Below, piece by piece: positions 13,087 through 23,145 of a DNA stretch of 64,000 bases (position 1 is the first letter of the stretch; each line of letters opens with the position of its first letter). Below the pieces are notes generated by a model. The model did no database searches. It had not been told where the DNA came from and saw nothing but the letters and a program-made list of their open reading frames with translations. This stretch comes from Bog-473 sp963754445. GTDB lineage: Bacteria > Actinomycetota > Acidimicrobiia > Acidimicrobiales > RAAP-2. Location: the NCBI GenBank assembly GCA_963754445.1, contig CAVWFT010000002.1, positions 1,674,001-1,738,000 on the forward strand, in the 5' to 3' direction. Position numbers and translations under genes: made by a program.

Positions 13087-14884
13087 GGACGCGATGTGGG
13101 GGCGGTGCCGCGGGGCACGACGTCGACGGCGTTCACCGTCTGGGCGCCACAGGTGGCAACGGTCGACGTCCTGGGGGAGGGCGAAGGACGGGTGCGCCTC
13201 GAACGCGATGATACGGGGTACCACCGGGGGTCTGCCCCGTGGGGCTCCGGCACCCTCTATACCTACTCGTTGGACGGCGGACCCGGCCTGCCCGATCCGG
13301 CCTCGCGGTCACAACCGCGCGGCGTCCACGGTCCCTCCGAGGTGGTCGATCTGACCTACGCCTGGCGTGATCGGGGATTTCGTCCCCGACCGTTGCGGGA
13401 ATGGATCCTGTACGAGTTGCACGTCGGCACATTCACTGCGGCGGGCACGTTCGCTGGGGCCGTCTCGTTCCTCGACGACCTCGTCGACCTCGGGGTGACA
13501 GCGGTCGAGATCATGCCGGTCGCGCCGTTCCCCGGGGCCCGAAACTGGGGTTACGACGGCGTCTTTCCCTATGCCGTTCAACACGCCTATGGGGGGCCAT
13601 CGGGACTCTTGGGATTCGTGGACGAGTGTCACGCACGCGAGCTCGCCGTCGTGCTCGACGTCGTCTACAACCACCTCGGACCCGAGGGGAACGTGCTCGA
13701 TGCGTTCGCGCCCTATTTCACCGATCGTTACAGCACTCCGTGGGGCCGAGCGGTCAATCTCGACGGACCGTTCTCCGATGACGTCCGTGCCTACTTCATC
13801 GCCAATGCGTTGCAATGGTTTGATGTGTTCCACGTGGATGCCCTGCGTCTCGATGCGGTGCACGAGCTCATCGATCGGAGTGCCCGGCCTTTCCTCCTCG
13901 AACTGACCCGTGCCGATTGGGGCGTTCGCCGACGCGAGTGGGCGTTCCTGTTCCCTCATCGCCGAAAGTGCGGACAACAACCCCCTGGTCGTCACTCCGG
14001 CCTCGAGCAATGGCCTCGGTATGGACGCGCAGTGGAACGACGACTTTCACCATTCCGTGCATGCGGCGCTGACCGCTGAGCGTGACGGCTATTACGGAGA
14101 CTACGGACGCGCCGATGACGTGGCCCGAGCACTGGACCAGGGATTCGTCTTCCAGGGCCAATACTCCCGTTTCAGGAAACGTCGCCACGGAGCTCCGTCG
14201 AACGACATCCCGCCCGAGCGGTTCGTGACGTTCGTCCAGAATCATGACCAGGTCGGCAACCGAGCCGACGGCGCGCGACTCTCCTCGCTGGTAGCCGCCC
14301 GACCGCTTGCGGTCTGGCTGCCGCCCTGCTGCTCCTGTCGCCCGGTCTACCCCTCCTCTTCATGGGCGAGGAATATGGCGAGGTGGCACCCTTCGCCTAC
14401 TTCGTCGACCATGGCGACCCTGACCTCCTCGAGGCGGTGCGACGAGGACGGATGGCCGAGCACGCCCACGACCTCGGCGGCCCGGGGCCCGACCCGGGCG
14501 ACCCGGCGACGTTCTCTGCCGCCGTGCTGCGACGGAATGGTCTCGAGGAGCCGTGGCGCACGGAGCTCCGCGAGCTCTATGGCGAGCTCATCTCGCTGCG
14601 TCGAAGCGAACCGGCACTGCATCGGTCCTCGCGGGCATGCACCCGAGCCCACGCAGAAGGAGAGGTGGTGGTCCTCGTCCGGACCCACGCTGGGCGATCG
14701 GTCGCCGCGATGTTCAACCTGTCCGGGTCACCGCAGTCGTCGCAGCTACCCGGGGGCGAGGACTGGGACGAATTGCTGAGACCCGACCCCGCGGCAGTGA
14801 CGACGGGGTGCATGAGCCCTCGACGCCTGGGGCTTTCGCATCTTCCGCGCCCGATCTGCAACGCAAGAGTTGGAGCACCGATGA
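13083..14884 (+). pseudogene. treZ: Malto-oligosyltrehalose trehalohydrolase TreZ, with several frameshifts
   Basis: TreZ releases trehalose from maltooligosyl-trehalose made by TreY. Blocks seen across frames: FTVWAPQVATVDVLG, GYDGVFPYAVQHAYGG, VDALRLDAVHELIDR (nucleophile), SLIAESADNNPLVVTP (acid/base), FVQNHDQVGNRADG and LLFMGEEYGEVAPF. Breaks: one extra G in the G run at 13098-13102 if ATG 13083 is the start, an extra G at 13919-13922, one base lost near 14311, and at least one more after 14816. The C-terminus FRARSATQELEHR ends at a TGA (14882-14884) that overlaps the glgX ATG. Both gene ends keep 4-bp overlaps. GTG 13096 is the alternative start in the uncorrected sequence. Confidence 0.8.
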
Positions 14885-17004
14885 GGGCATGGCCGGGCAA
14901 TCCCTATCCCCTGGGCGCGTCGTGGGACGGCGAGGGCGTGAACTTCGCCTTGTTCTCGGAGCATGCGCAGGCCGTGCAGCTCGAGCTGTTCGACGATCCG
15001 CAGTCGAACGAGCCCTCGACGGTCATCTCCCTCACCGAGACGACCGATCAGGTGTGGCATGTCTATCTGCCCGACGTCCGGCCCGGATGCCTCTACGGCT
15101 ACAAGGTGGATGGGCCGTACGCGCCCGAACAGGGGAACCGCTTCAACCGGCACAAACTCCTCATCGACCCTTACGCCAAGGCGGTCAGCGGTCCTATCGA
15201 CTGGAACGACGACCTGTTCGGCTACACCGTGGGCGATCCGGCCGAGGATCTGTCCTTCGACACACGCGACTCGACCACCGCGCTTCCCAAATCGGTCGTC
15301 GTCGACCCCTCCTTCACCTGGCAGGACGATCGTCCGCCGCGCACCCCGTGGAATCGCACCGTCATCTACGAGACGCACGTGCGCGGCATGACCATGCAAC
15401 ATCCGGGAGTGCCGGCCCATCTGCGCGGCACCTTCCTCGGTCTGGCCTCCGATCCGATCGTCGACCACCTGTTGAACCTGGGCGTGACCGCAGTGGAGTT
15501 GATGCCCGTGCATCATTTCGTAGCGGATCGAAATCTGGTGGCGAAGAACCTCACCAACTACTGGGGTTACAACTCCATCGCCTTCTTCGCCCCTCACGTC
15601 GAATATGCCACGGGCTCGCTCGGCGAGCAGGTCAGTGAGTTCAAGTCGATGGTGCGGACGCTGCATCGGGCCGGGATCGAGGTCATTCTCGACGTCGTCT
15701 ACAACCACACCGGCGAAGGCAACCAGCTGGGACCGACGCTGTCGCTCAAGGGCGTCGACAATGCGGTGTACTACCGACTCTCACCCGAAGACCAGAGGTA
15801 CTACCTCGACTACACGGGTACCGGAAACAGCGTCAACGTGTTGCATCCGCGATCGATGGGGCTGATCACCGACAGCTTGCGCTACTGGGTCACCGACATG
15901 CATGTCGACGGGTTCCGTTTCGACCTGGCACCGGTCCTGGCCCGCGGTGACGGCGAGGGCCAGTCCAGCGCCTTCTTCGAGATCGTCCGTCAGGACCCGG
16001 TGCTCTCCAACGTCAAGCTGATCGCCGAACCGTGGGACGCCAGCCCCGACGGGTACCAGCTCGGGCATTTCCCGCCCGGGTGGTCAGAATGGAACGGCGC
16101 CTTTCGCGATTGCGTCCGCCGGTTCTGGCGTGGCGATCCCGGAATGGTCTCCGAGCTCGCATCGCGACTCACCGGCTCGAGCGACATCTACGCCCCGAGT
16201 GGGCGCCGGACCTACGCCAGCATCAATTTCGTGACGTGCCACGACGGCTTCACCCTGACCGATCTGGTCACCTACGAACACAAGCGGAACGACGCCAACG
16301 GCGAGGACAACCGGGACGGGACCGACCAGAACTTCAGCCGCAATTGGGGCGCCGAGGGCGAGACGGATTCGGCCAGGACCCAGCGAGCTCGAGACCGTAT
16401 GAAGCGGAACTTCCTGGCCACACTGTTCTTCTCCCAGGGGGTGCCGATGCTCCTCGGCGGGGACGAGATCGGCCGTACGCAGCGGGGCAATAACAACGCC
16501 TACTGCCAGGACAACGACGTCAGCTGGTTCAACTGGGACATCGGCGAGACGGGCGTGGACCTGTACAACTTCGTGCGAGACGTGATCCGGGTGAAACAGG
16601 ACAATCCGATCCTGCGGCGTCGAGCGTTCTTCACCGGAGAACCCCATGGGGGCATGCAGACGAAGGACGTCACCTGGATTCGACCCGACGGTTCGGAGAT
16701 GACCGAGGAAGACTGGGCCGACGCCGAACTCCACAGCATCGGGATGCTCCTGCTCGGTCTGGCCACCGACGAAGTCGATATCCGGGGCCGTTCCTATGCG
16801 GGCGATTCTCTTTTCCTCATGCTCAATGCCGGGACGCGCTCTCGCTCGTACACGCTACCCAGGATGGAATTCGCGGGTCTCTGGGAAGAGGTGCTGAACA
16901 CCGCCCAGCCCGGACCGTGGAACCGCATCGTTCGCACGGATGCCGTCTCGCTGAACGCCCATTCGATGCTGTTGCTCCGACATTCCGACCGCCGTCGCGG
17001 ATGA
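14881..17004 (+). CDS. glgX: Glycogen debranching enzyme GlgX
   Basis: A 707-residue GH13 isoamylase-type enzyme that hydrolyses alpha-1,6 branches of glycogen or limit dextrin. Order of motifs: N-terminal CBM48-like part (PYPLGASWDGEGVNFALFSE), NYWGYNSIAFFAP, DVVYNHTGEGN, VDGFRFDLAPVLAR (nucleophile Asp), KLIAEPWDASPDGYQ (acid/base Glu) and NFVTCHDGFTLTDLV. Start ATG 14881 matches the family N-terminus. In the given sequence the frame is open upstream into treZ, but that is best explained by a treZ frameshift. The stop overlaps the treY ATG by 4 bp. Confidence 0.92.
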   Translation: MRAWPGNPYPLGASWDGEGVNFALFSEHAQAVQLELFDDPQSNEPSTVISLTETTDQVWHVYLPDVRPGCLYGYKVDGPYAPEQGNRFNRHKLLIDPYAKAVSGPIDWNDDLFGYTVGDPAEDLSFDTRDSTTALPKSVVVDPSFTWQDDRPPRTPWNRTVIYETHVRGMTMQHPGVPAHLRGTFLGLASDPIVDHLLNLGVTAVELMPVHHFVADRNLVAKNLTNYWGYNSIAFFAPHVEYATGSLGEQVSEFKSMVRTLHRAGIEVILDVVYNHTGEGNQLGPTLSLKGVDNAVYYRLSPEDQRYYLDYTGTGNSVNVLHPRSMGLITDSLRYWVTDMHVDGFRFDLAPVLARGDGEGQSSAFFEIVRQDPVLSNVKLIAEPWDASPDGYQLGHFPPGWSEWNGAFRDCVRRFWRGDPGMVSELASRLTGSSDIYAPSGRRTYASINFVTCHDGFTLTDLVTYEHKRNDANGEDNRDGTDQNFSRNWGAEGETDSARTQRARDRMKRNFLATLFFSQGVPMLLGGDEIGRTQRGNNNAYCQDNDVSWFNWDIGETGVDLYNFVRDVIRVKQDNPILRRRAFFTGEPHGGMQTKDVTWIRPDGSEMTEEDWADAELHSIGMLLLGLATDEVDIRGRSYAGDSLFLMLNAGTRSRSYTLPRMEFAGLWEEVLNTAQPGPWNRIVRTDAVSLNAHSMLLLRHSDRRRG

Positions 17005-19515
17005 GCCACGGCGCCGGACTCGGCTCCACCTACCGGCTCCAGCTCAACGGTCTGGGTTTCGTCGGTGCCCGGGCGCTGGTGCCGTACCTGCATCGGCTCG
17101 GCATCGAGACCCTCTACGTCTCGCCGGTCTGCGCGGCGGCGCCAGGCAGTACCCATGGCTACGACGTGATCGACCCGACGCGGCTCGACCCCGCGCTGGG
17201 CTCCCCGGAGGACTTCGAGGACCTCCTCACCGAGCTCGGATGCGCACGCCATGCGTATTCTCCTCGACATCGTGCCGAACCACATGGCGACCGATCGGGC
17301 GAACCCGTGGTGGTGGGACACCCTCCGGCTCGGTCGGGGGTCGCCCCATGCGAAGACCTTCGACATCGACTGGGACCAGCACGGTGGACGTGTCCTGATC
17401 CCCACCCTGGGCCGGCCTCTCTCGGAGGTCTTGGACGAGGCGTCGGTGCTCCACGGGCAGGACGGCGACCTCCTCGAACTCGACGGCCAGGCCTTCCCGC
17501 TCGTTCCAGGAAGCGACGTCGGATCACCGGTGCGTGCGCTCTCTGGCCGCGCAGCACTACCGACCTTCCTTCTGGCGTCTGGGTGACACCGCCGGCAATT
17601 ACCGGCGGTTCTTCAACATCGACGGGCTCGTCGGGGTCCGGGTCGAGGACCGCGGACGTGTTCGACCGCACGCACCAATTCGTCCTCGGTCTCTGCGCGG
17701 ACGAGCGAGTTGCCGGCCTGCGCGTCGATCACGTCGATGGGCTGGCCGACCCCGCGCGGTACCTGGACCGTCTCGGTGAGGCGCTCGCTCGTGCCGGAGG
17801 GCGTCCCTGCATTCTCGTGGAGAAGATCCTCGGTCGTGACGAGGTGCTCGATCGGCGGTGGAAGATCGACGGGACGACCGGTTACGAGTTCGGCGATCGG
17901 GCCGGCGGGCTCTTCGTGCTCGGGCCGGGATGCCAGGAGCTGGCACAGTTCGGCTCGGATTTCACCGGATCGTGCACCTCCTTCGAGGAGCTGGCGACCA
18001 TCGCCAAGCGCGAGATGCTGCAGCGGACCTTCAGCGCGCAGCTCGATCGGTTGGCGCGGGCGGCCCTCTGCGCCCTCGACTCGGGGGAACCGGGGCACGA
18101 TCTCTCCCTGCACGACGTGCGCGGTGCCCTGGCGGAGCTCAGCGTCCATCTGGACGTGTACCGGACCTATCTGGACGGGAGCGAGCCCTCGCGAGCCGAT
18201 CGGCTGGTCATCGCCCGTGCCGTCGAGAGGGCACGGGCCCAGGGCGGACGATCCGGAGCTGACCCGGGCGATGGATCTGATCGCAGGCGGCCTCCTCGAA
18301 GGGGACCGGTGCCGGTGTGGCCTGGCTCGACGTCGCGGCGCGCTGGCAACAGTTCAGCGGAGCCCTCATGGCCAAGGGAACGGAGGACACGGCGACCTAC
18401 CGTTATGACGGGCTCCTCGGCCACGCCGAGGTCGGATGCGACCCGGATCGGGCCGCGTGCAGCGTCGAGGAGTTCCATCGCTTCGCCCGAGGTCGTTCCC
18501 GCCGGGCCGGGCTCAACGGCTCGTCGACCCATGACTCGAAGCGCAACGAGGATGCACGCGGCCGACTGGCCGTGCTGTCGGAAACGAGCAAGGAGTGGCA
18601 ACGGCTGGTCCGGGCCTGGCATCGGCGCTTCGAGGTCACCCCGGCCGGCCCCGGTCCCCACGACGAGCTCGTGATCTATCAGACGCTGGCATCGCTCTGG
18701 CCGGCCGACGGGACCAGGTTGCGGCGACCCGATCAGAGCTCGGGTCGAGGACTATGTCGTCAAGGCGGCCAGGGAATCAAAGCGCCGGACGTCGTGGACA
18801 CAACCGGACACCGCCTACGAACGCGCACTGACGAAGTTCATTGCCCGCATCTGTCGGGAGGCGTCGTTCCGAGCGGACATGGACCGTTACGTCCGAGCCA
18901 TCGGTCCGGCGGCGGCCACGAACGCACTGGCCCTCCTCGTCCTCAAGACCTGCGTCCCAGGAGTGCCCGACTTCTATCAGGGCACTGAGCTCTTCGAGCC
19001 CACGCTGACCGATCCGGACAATCGACGGCCGATCGACTTCTCGGCCCGAGACGAAGCACTCGAGTCCCTCCCGGCTCCCCCTTCTGGCGACGCTCGGTTG
19101 GTGCGCGAGGTCGAGGAGCTGTTGACGCGATGGCAGGACGGGCGGATCAAGCTCTATCTCACCCGGGCCCTCCTGCACCTGCGACGCGAGCTCCCGCTCG
19201 TGTTCGCGCAAGGTTCCTACGTGCCCATGACGACCAAGGGGTCGAAGGCGGACCATCTCGTGGCGTTTGGTCGACGCCGGGGTCGAAACCAGCTCGTCGT
19301 GCTGGTGCCGCGTCTGACCTTCGCGTCTGGCCGGCCGCGGACGGTTTCCCGTCGGTGCTCGGACGTGGGGCGACACCGTCCTCGTGCTCTCCAGGGGATC
19401 CCCCGCCTCGTTCACCGACGTCTTCACGGGGCGCGAAGTCGAGGCGGCGCGCCGTCGGATCGACGTCGGGTCCGCCCTTGGCTCGTTGCCGGTCGCCGTC
19501 CTCCGAGCGGTCTGA
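17001..19515 (+). pseudogene. treY: Malto-oligosyltrehalose synthase TreY, with about eight frameshifts
   Basis: TreY converts the reducing end of a maltodextrin into a trehalose unit (GH13). All family blocks occur in order but jump frames: STYRLQLNGLGFVGARALVP, MRILLDIVPNHMATDRANP, YRPSFWRLGDTAGNYRRFF, GLRVDHVDGLADPARYLDRL, ILVEKILGRDE, STHDSKRNEDARGRLAVLSE, EDYVVKAARESKRRTSW, VPDFYQGTELFEPTL and TWGDTVLVLSRGSP. Inferred single-base indels are near 17240, 17530, 17651, 18239 (CCC run), 18302 (G4 run), 18737, 19322 and 19358 (GG for GGG). The natural stop is TGA 19513-19515. ATG 17001 overlaps the glgX stop. Whether the gene is really broken cannot be settled here. Confidence 0.8.
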
Positions 19516-19766
19516 GCGCGCCCATCCGGGCACGTGTCACACGGGAAGCAGCGGCCGGACGCGACGGAAGCCCTCGACCGGCGTCGAGAGCCTCCGCGAG
19601 CGCCAGCCCCCTGGCCAGGTTGGGCGCGTCAATCCCAGGATGCCCGCACCGCGAATCTGTCCAAACAGGACTTGGGGTTCTTATTTCTCTGAGCTCGGTC
19701 GGGCCGGAGCTCGGCCGGGAGTTGGTCGCGGCCGGCGTGCTGCCCAGCGGCACCCTCGAGGCACCG

Positions 19767-20267
19767 TCAGCCGTCTTGGTGGGGGTCGGAGTTCACCCGT
19801 TCGAAGATCGGAACGACGAACCACAAGAAGACGAACATCGCCGTCACGATGGCCGCCAGCGCGGAGTACGCCCAGCCCATTCCCACGAAGCTCAACACCA
19901 ACCACACGGCGGCGACGACCGCAACGGCGACCGCGACGAGGCCGAGAATGGCCATGACGTTGGAGAAGCGCAGAAGCTTCGCCTTCTCGTGCCTTCGGAA
20001 GACCCAGCGGTGATAGCCCACCGGACTGATCAGCAAGGCGGTGGCCGCCGCGGCGCTCAAGAGGCTGATTCGGTACAGATCCCGTTGCGCAGGGCCGAGA
20101 TGCCCGAAGCGGGTGGTGAACGGGAGCGAGAGCAGGAATCCGAAGAGCACCTGGATCCCCAGCCCCGCTACCCGCAACTCCTGGATCAGATCGGCCAGGT
20201 TGCGGTTGTTGCGTTCCGCCTCGCTCTCCTGGGAATCCGTGGTGATCGGGATCACGTGCGGCGACAC
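19767..20267 (-). CDS. DUF6328-type four-helix membrane protein
   Basis: About 166 residues. A charged N-terminal helix (ESEAERNNRNLADLIQELRV) is followed by four hydrophobic segments (GIQVLFGFLLSLPF, LLSAAAATALLISPVGYHRW, ILGLVAVAVAVVAAVWLVL, AAIVTAMFVFLWFVVPIF). It resembles small actinobacterial DUF6328 membrane proteins of unknown role. GTG 20267 or GTG 20255 could be the start. It lies 17 bp after the small gene at 20285-20593 and is probably cotranscribed from the promoter near 20640. It is convergent with treY, with about 250 bp between them in which I see nothing further. Confidence 0.7.
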   Translation of the reverse strand: MSPHVIPITTDSQESEAERNNRNLADLIQELRVAGLGIQVLFGFLLSLPFTTRFGHLGPAQRDLYRISLLSAAAATALLISPVGYHRWVFRRHEKAKLLRFSNVMAILGLVAVAVAVVAAVWLVLSFVGMGWAYSALAAIVTAMFVFLWFVVPIFERVNSDPHQDG

Positions 20268-20284
20268 GACAAGACCGTCGCCCG

Positions 20285-20593
20285 CTACGAGCCGTGCGCC
20301 ACCTTCGCGGCGACCTTCTGCGTCCTCTCGCTGACCTTCTTCGATGCGTCGTCGATTGCGTCGGTTGCCGCCTTCGAGGCGTCGTCGATCGCTCCGGCCG
20401 TCGCGTCGAGGGCAGCGTCGCGCACGGTCACTGCGCTCTGGGCTGCCGTGTCGAGCGTCGCCTGGACCTTCGGTTGCCTGGCCGCACGGCGAACCGCTCC
20501 CTGCAGGCGCTCGTAGGGGGCGCGGCCCGCCCACGACCCGGCGACGAACGCCACCGCCATTCCGGCGAGCAACAGCAATTTCCTCATCATCAT
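20285..20593 (-). CDS. Small single-span helical protein (YtxH-like)
   Basis: 102 residues. MMMRKLLLLAGMAVAFVAGSW forms one N-terminal membrane segment or signal anchor. The rest is an Ala/Lys/Asp-rich amphipathic helix (AAQSAVTVRDAALDATAGAI, IDDASKKVSERTQKVAAKV), as in YtxH/DUF883-like stress proteins. ATG 20593 is chosen because AGAAGGGA lies just upstream. The frame extends to 20713 but that part looks non-coding. First gene of a two-gene minus-strand unit with the DUF6328 protein. Confidence 0.72.
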   Translation of the reverse strand: MMMRKLLLLAGMAVAFVAGSWAGRAPYERLQGAVRRAARQPKVQATLDTAAQSAVTVRDAALDATAGAIDDASKAATDAIDDASKKVSERTQKVAAKVAHGS

Positions 20594-20631
20594 GGTCCCT
20601 TCTCTTCTGCCGTACGTGGCCTCTTTGGGGC

Positions 20632-20656
20632 CTACCCATTCGGCGAGGGGCCAACC
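20632..20656 (-). promoter_or_regulatory. Candidate SigF-type promoter of the YtxH-like/DUF6328 pair
   Basis: On the minus strand, GGTTG (20652-20656), a 14-nt spacer counted from GTTG, and GGGTAG (20632-20637). Spacing and sequence agree with the SigB/SigF pattern, apart from G for T at the last -35 base. The predicted start lies about 30 bp before ATG 20593. Confidence 0.4.
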
Positions 20657-20725
20657 GCCCGCGCGGCCGTTCGCCGGGGCGGGAAGCGTGGGGTCGGGCC
20701 CGGTTCCGACCACGGCCCGGTGGCC

Positions 20726-20758
20726 TAAGATGCCGAATCTGACGGGTCGTCAGATTCG
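20726..20758 (+). promoter_or_regulatory. Promoter and 25-bp palindromic operator of the acyl-CoA operon
   Basis: A perfect inverted repeat with 10-bp arms, CGAATCTGAC (20734-20743) and its reverse complement (20749-20758), flanks GGGTC. It sits directly after a possible -10 box TAAGAT (20726-20731), 26 bp before the ATG of the first gene. Its length and symmetry suit a TetR/AcrR-type repressor. No such regulator gene is in the window, so the protein is unknown. Confidence 0.6.
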
Positions 20759-20784
20759 TCCCGACGTCGACGGGGAGGCAGCAC

Positions 20785-21966
20785 ATGGACTTCGAGTTCT
20801 CCGAGGAGCAGCTCGCGTTCGTCAAGGAGGTCGAGGCCTTTCTCGATGCCAACGACGACCCCGAGGTCTTCGATCTGACCCGTGAGAACATGGCCCAGAT
20901 CGTCGACACGCCCAAGCGCAGGGCCTTTATGGCTTCGCTGGGCCGCCAGGGTTGGCTCGGCATGACCTGGCCCAAGGAATATGGCGGCTCAGAGGGCGAG
21001 GGAGTCTACGAATACCTGCTCAACGAGCGTCTCGCCGGCCGGGGTGGACCCCAGATCGGCAAAGGCGTCGGGATCGTCGGCAAGACGATCATCCGGCACG
21101 GGAACGAGCGGCTCAAGGCGGAGTTCCTGCCCAAGATCTTGCGCAACGAAGTCGAGTTCGCCGTCGGCTATTCGGAGCCCAATGCCGGATCCGACGCCGC
21201 CTCCATGCAGCTCAAGGCGACCCGAGCCGACGATGGCTGGATCCTCAACGGACAGAAGACCTGGACCACGTCCGCTCACTTTGCCGAATGGTACTGGGTG
21301 GGTGCCCGGACCGATCCCGACGTGGCGAAGCATGCCGGGATCACGCTCTTCCTCGTCCCCATCGATCAGCCGGGCATCACGGTCAACGCGATCTGGACCA
21401 TGGGCGACGAGCGCACCAACGAGGTCTTCCTCGAGGATGTGTTCGTCCACGATGACTACGTCGTCGGTCAGGTGAACCGCGGCTTCCAGTACATCTCCGA
21501 GGCGCTGGACCTCGAGCGCTTCACCATGTTCACGTTCTCACCGATCGCCCAGCGTTTCGAGCTCCTGGTCGAGTACGTCAAGACAACGGTGCGGGACGGA
21601 AAGCCGCTGAAGGACGATGCCGTCATCCGCCAACGCCTGGCCCAGCTGGCGACCCAGCTCGAAGTGGCTCGGGTCATGGGCCTCAAGTTCGTCTACGAGT
21701 CTTCCAAGGGGGGCGCCGCCCCGACGGCGGAGGCCTCCGAATACAAGCTGTACGCCACCGAGCTGTCCAAGCGTCTGGCCAACGCCTCCATGGACATCGC
21801 CGGACCGGGAAGCCAGCTCCGGGTGAAGACCGCAGAAGCCCCGATGGCGGGACGGGCCGAGTCGACCTACCGCTACACGGTGATCGACACCATCGGCGGT
21901 GGTGCCTCGGAAATCCAGAAGAACATCATCGCTCGGCGCAAGCTGGGTCTGCCCAAGAATTTCTGA
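20785..21966 (+). CDS. Acyl-CoA dehydrogenase (FadE-like)
   Basis: A 393-residue FAD enzyme that makes a 2,3-double bond in an acyl-CoA thioester. Seen: N-terminal helical domain, beta-domain motif VGYSEPNAGSDAASMQLKAT, NGQKTWTTSAHFAEWY and C-terminal GGGASEIQKNIIARRKLGLP. The C-terminal position that is Glu in MCAD-type enzymes is Gly here. Glu244 in LDLERF matches the isovaleryl/long-chain type location of the catalytic base, which is an inference by motif alignment. First gene of a five-gene operon behind a palindrome. GGGGAGG precedes the ATG. Confidence 0.9.
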   Translation: MDFEFSEEQLAFVKEVEAFLDANDDPEVFDLTRENMAQIVDTPKRRAFMASLGRQGWLGMTWPKEYGGSEGEGVYEYLLNERLAGRGGPQIGKGVGIVGKTIIRHGNERLKAEFLPKILRNEVEFAVGYSEPNAGSDAASMQLKATRADDGWILNGQKTWTTSAHFAEWYWVGARTDPDVAKHAGITLFLVPIDQPGITVNAIWTMGDERTNEVFLEDVFVHDDYVVGQVNRGFQYISEALDLERFTMFTFSPIAQRFELLVEYVKTTVRDGKPLKDDAVIRQRLAQLATQLEVARVMGLKFVYESSKGGAAPTAEASEYKLYATELSKRLANASMDIAGPGSQLRVKTAEAPMAGRAESTYRYTVIDTIGGGASEIQKNIIARRKLGLPKNF

Positions 21967-23145
21967 GTGGTCGCCACGTCCGCTTCGTCTGGTCCCCTGA
22001 ACGGGATCAGTGTCCTCGACCTGTCCACGGTCGGCCCGGCAGCGCGCTGCACGCGCCTTCTGGCCGACTATGGCGCCGACGTCGTGAAGGTCGGTCCCGT
22101 GCCATCGGCCGGGGCGTCGCCGATCGAGCCTCCGTTCTACGCCTACAGCGGGCACCGGGGCATGCGCCGGGTGCTCCTCGACCTCAAGGACGAGGACGGC
22201 CGAGCCGCCTTCCTCGCTCTGGCCGCCACGGTCGACGTGGTGGTCGAGAGCTTTCGTCCCGGCGTCGTCGACCGCCTGGGCATCGGCGACGAGGCGGTGC
22301 GGGCGCGCAACCCCGGCATTGTCTACTGCTCGACCTCGGGTTTCGGCCAGGACGGGCCGCACACCCAGTGGGCCGGACACGATATCGATTACCTGGCCGT
22401 GGGCGGTTTCCTCGCCATGAGCACGCCTGGGGAAGCTGGCGCTCCACCGCTGCCCGGCGCCACCGTCGCCGACGCGGCCGCCGGAGGCATGCATGCCGCG
22501 CTGGCCATCACGGCTGCACTGGCCGGGAGGGCCAACAGTGGGCGGGGTGCGTATCTCGATGTGTCGGTGGCCGACGGCGTGCTCTGGCTCATGTCGCTCG
22601 CCATCGACGAACATCTGGCCCTGGGCACCGACATCGGGCCCGGACACGACATCCTCTCGGGCCGCTACGCCTGCTACGCGACGTACAGGGCAGCAGACGG
22701 CAAGTGGCTCGCAGTCGGGGCGATCGAGCCGAAGTTCTTCGCCAATCTCTGCGGGGCCCTGGGCTGCCCTGACCTGGCCTCGTCCCAGCTCGACGACCAC
22801 GCGCAGCCGGCGATCCGCGCCGCCTTCAGCGAGGCGTTCGCCACCCGCACCCGCGACGAGTGGGCGGGCGCACTGGCCGGCGTGGACACCTGTGTCGCAC
22901 CGGTGCTCGAGGTGGCCGAGGTGGCGGCGAATCCGCAGTTCGACGCCCGGGGCGCCGTGGTGACGGCGACCCATCCGGTCCACGGGTCCTTCCGGCAGCT
23001 GGCACCGTTGCTGGCCGGCATGAAGCGCGCGGTGGAACCGGAGCTGCCCGACACGACCGTGACCGATACCGAGCATCTGCTGAAGGAGGCCGGAGTGGAT
23101 GGTGAGACCGTGACCCGCTGGGTCGAGCGTCGGGTGATCGGATGA
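21967..23145 (+). CDS. Alpha-methylacyl-CoA racemase-like CaiB/BaiF (type III CoA-transferase fold) protein
   Basis: 392 residues. The three catalytic residues known from AMACR/MCR are all in place: His138 (AGHDIDYLAVGG), Asp169 (ATVADAAAGG) and Glu254 (VGAIEPKFF). It is therefore more likely an alpha-methylacyl-CoA racemase, which inverts the methyl-bearing C2 of branched acyl-CoAs, than a CoA-transferase. Racemases of this kind prepare sterol or bile-acid side chains and pristanoyl-CoA for beta-oxidation. GTG 21967 directly follows the preceding stop. The stop overlaps the next ATG by 4 bp. Confidence 0.85.
   Translation: MVATSASSGPLNGISVLDLSTVGPAARCTRLLADYGADVVKVGPVPSAGASPIEPPFYAYSGHRGMRRVLLDLKDEDGRAAFLALAATVDVVVESFRPGVVDRLGIGDEAVRARNPGIVYCSTSGFGQDGPHTQWAGHDIDYLAVGGFLAMSTPGEAGAPPLPGATVADAAAGGMHAALAITAALAGRANSGRGAYLDVSVADGVLWLMSLAIDEHLALGTDIGPGHDILSGRYACYATYRAADGKWLAVGAIEPKFFANLCGALGCPDLASSQLDDHAQPAIRAAFSEAFATRTRDEWAGALAGVDTCVAPVLEVAEVAANPQFDARGAVVTATHPVHGSFRQLAPLLAGMKRAVEPELPDTTVTDTEHLLKEAGVDGETVTRWVERRVIG

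Noticed and set aside
14362..17004. A natural TreZ-GlgX fusion protein
   Set aside because: The frame is open through both, but in another frame a typical TreZ C-terminus ends in a TGA that overlaps the glgX ATG. A frameshift explains the apparent fusion better.
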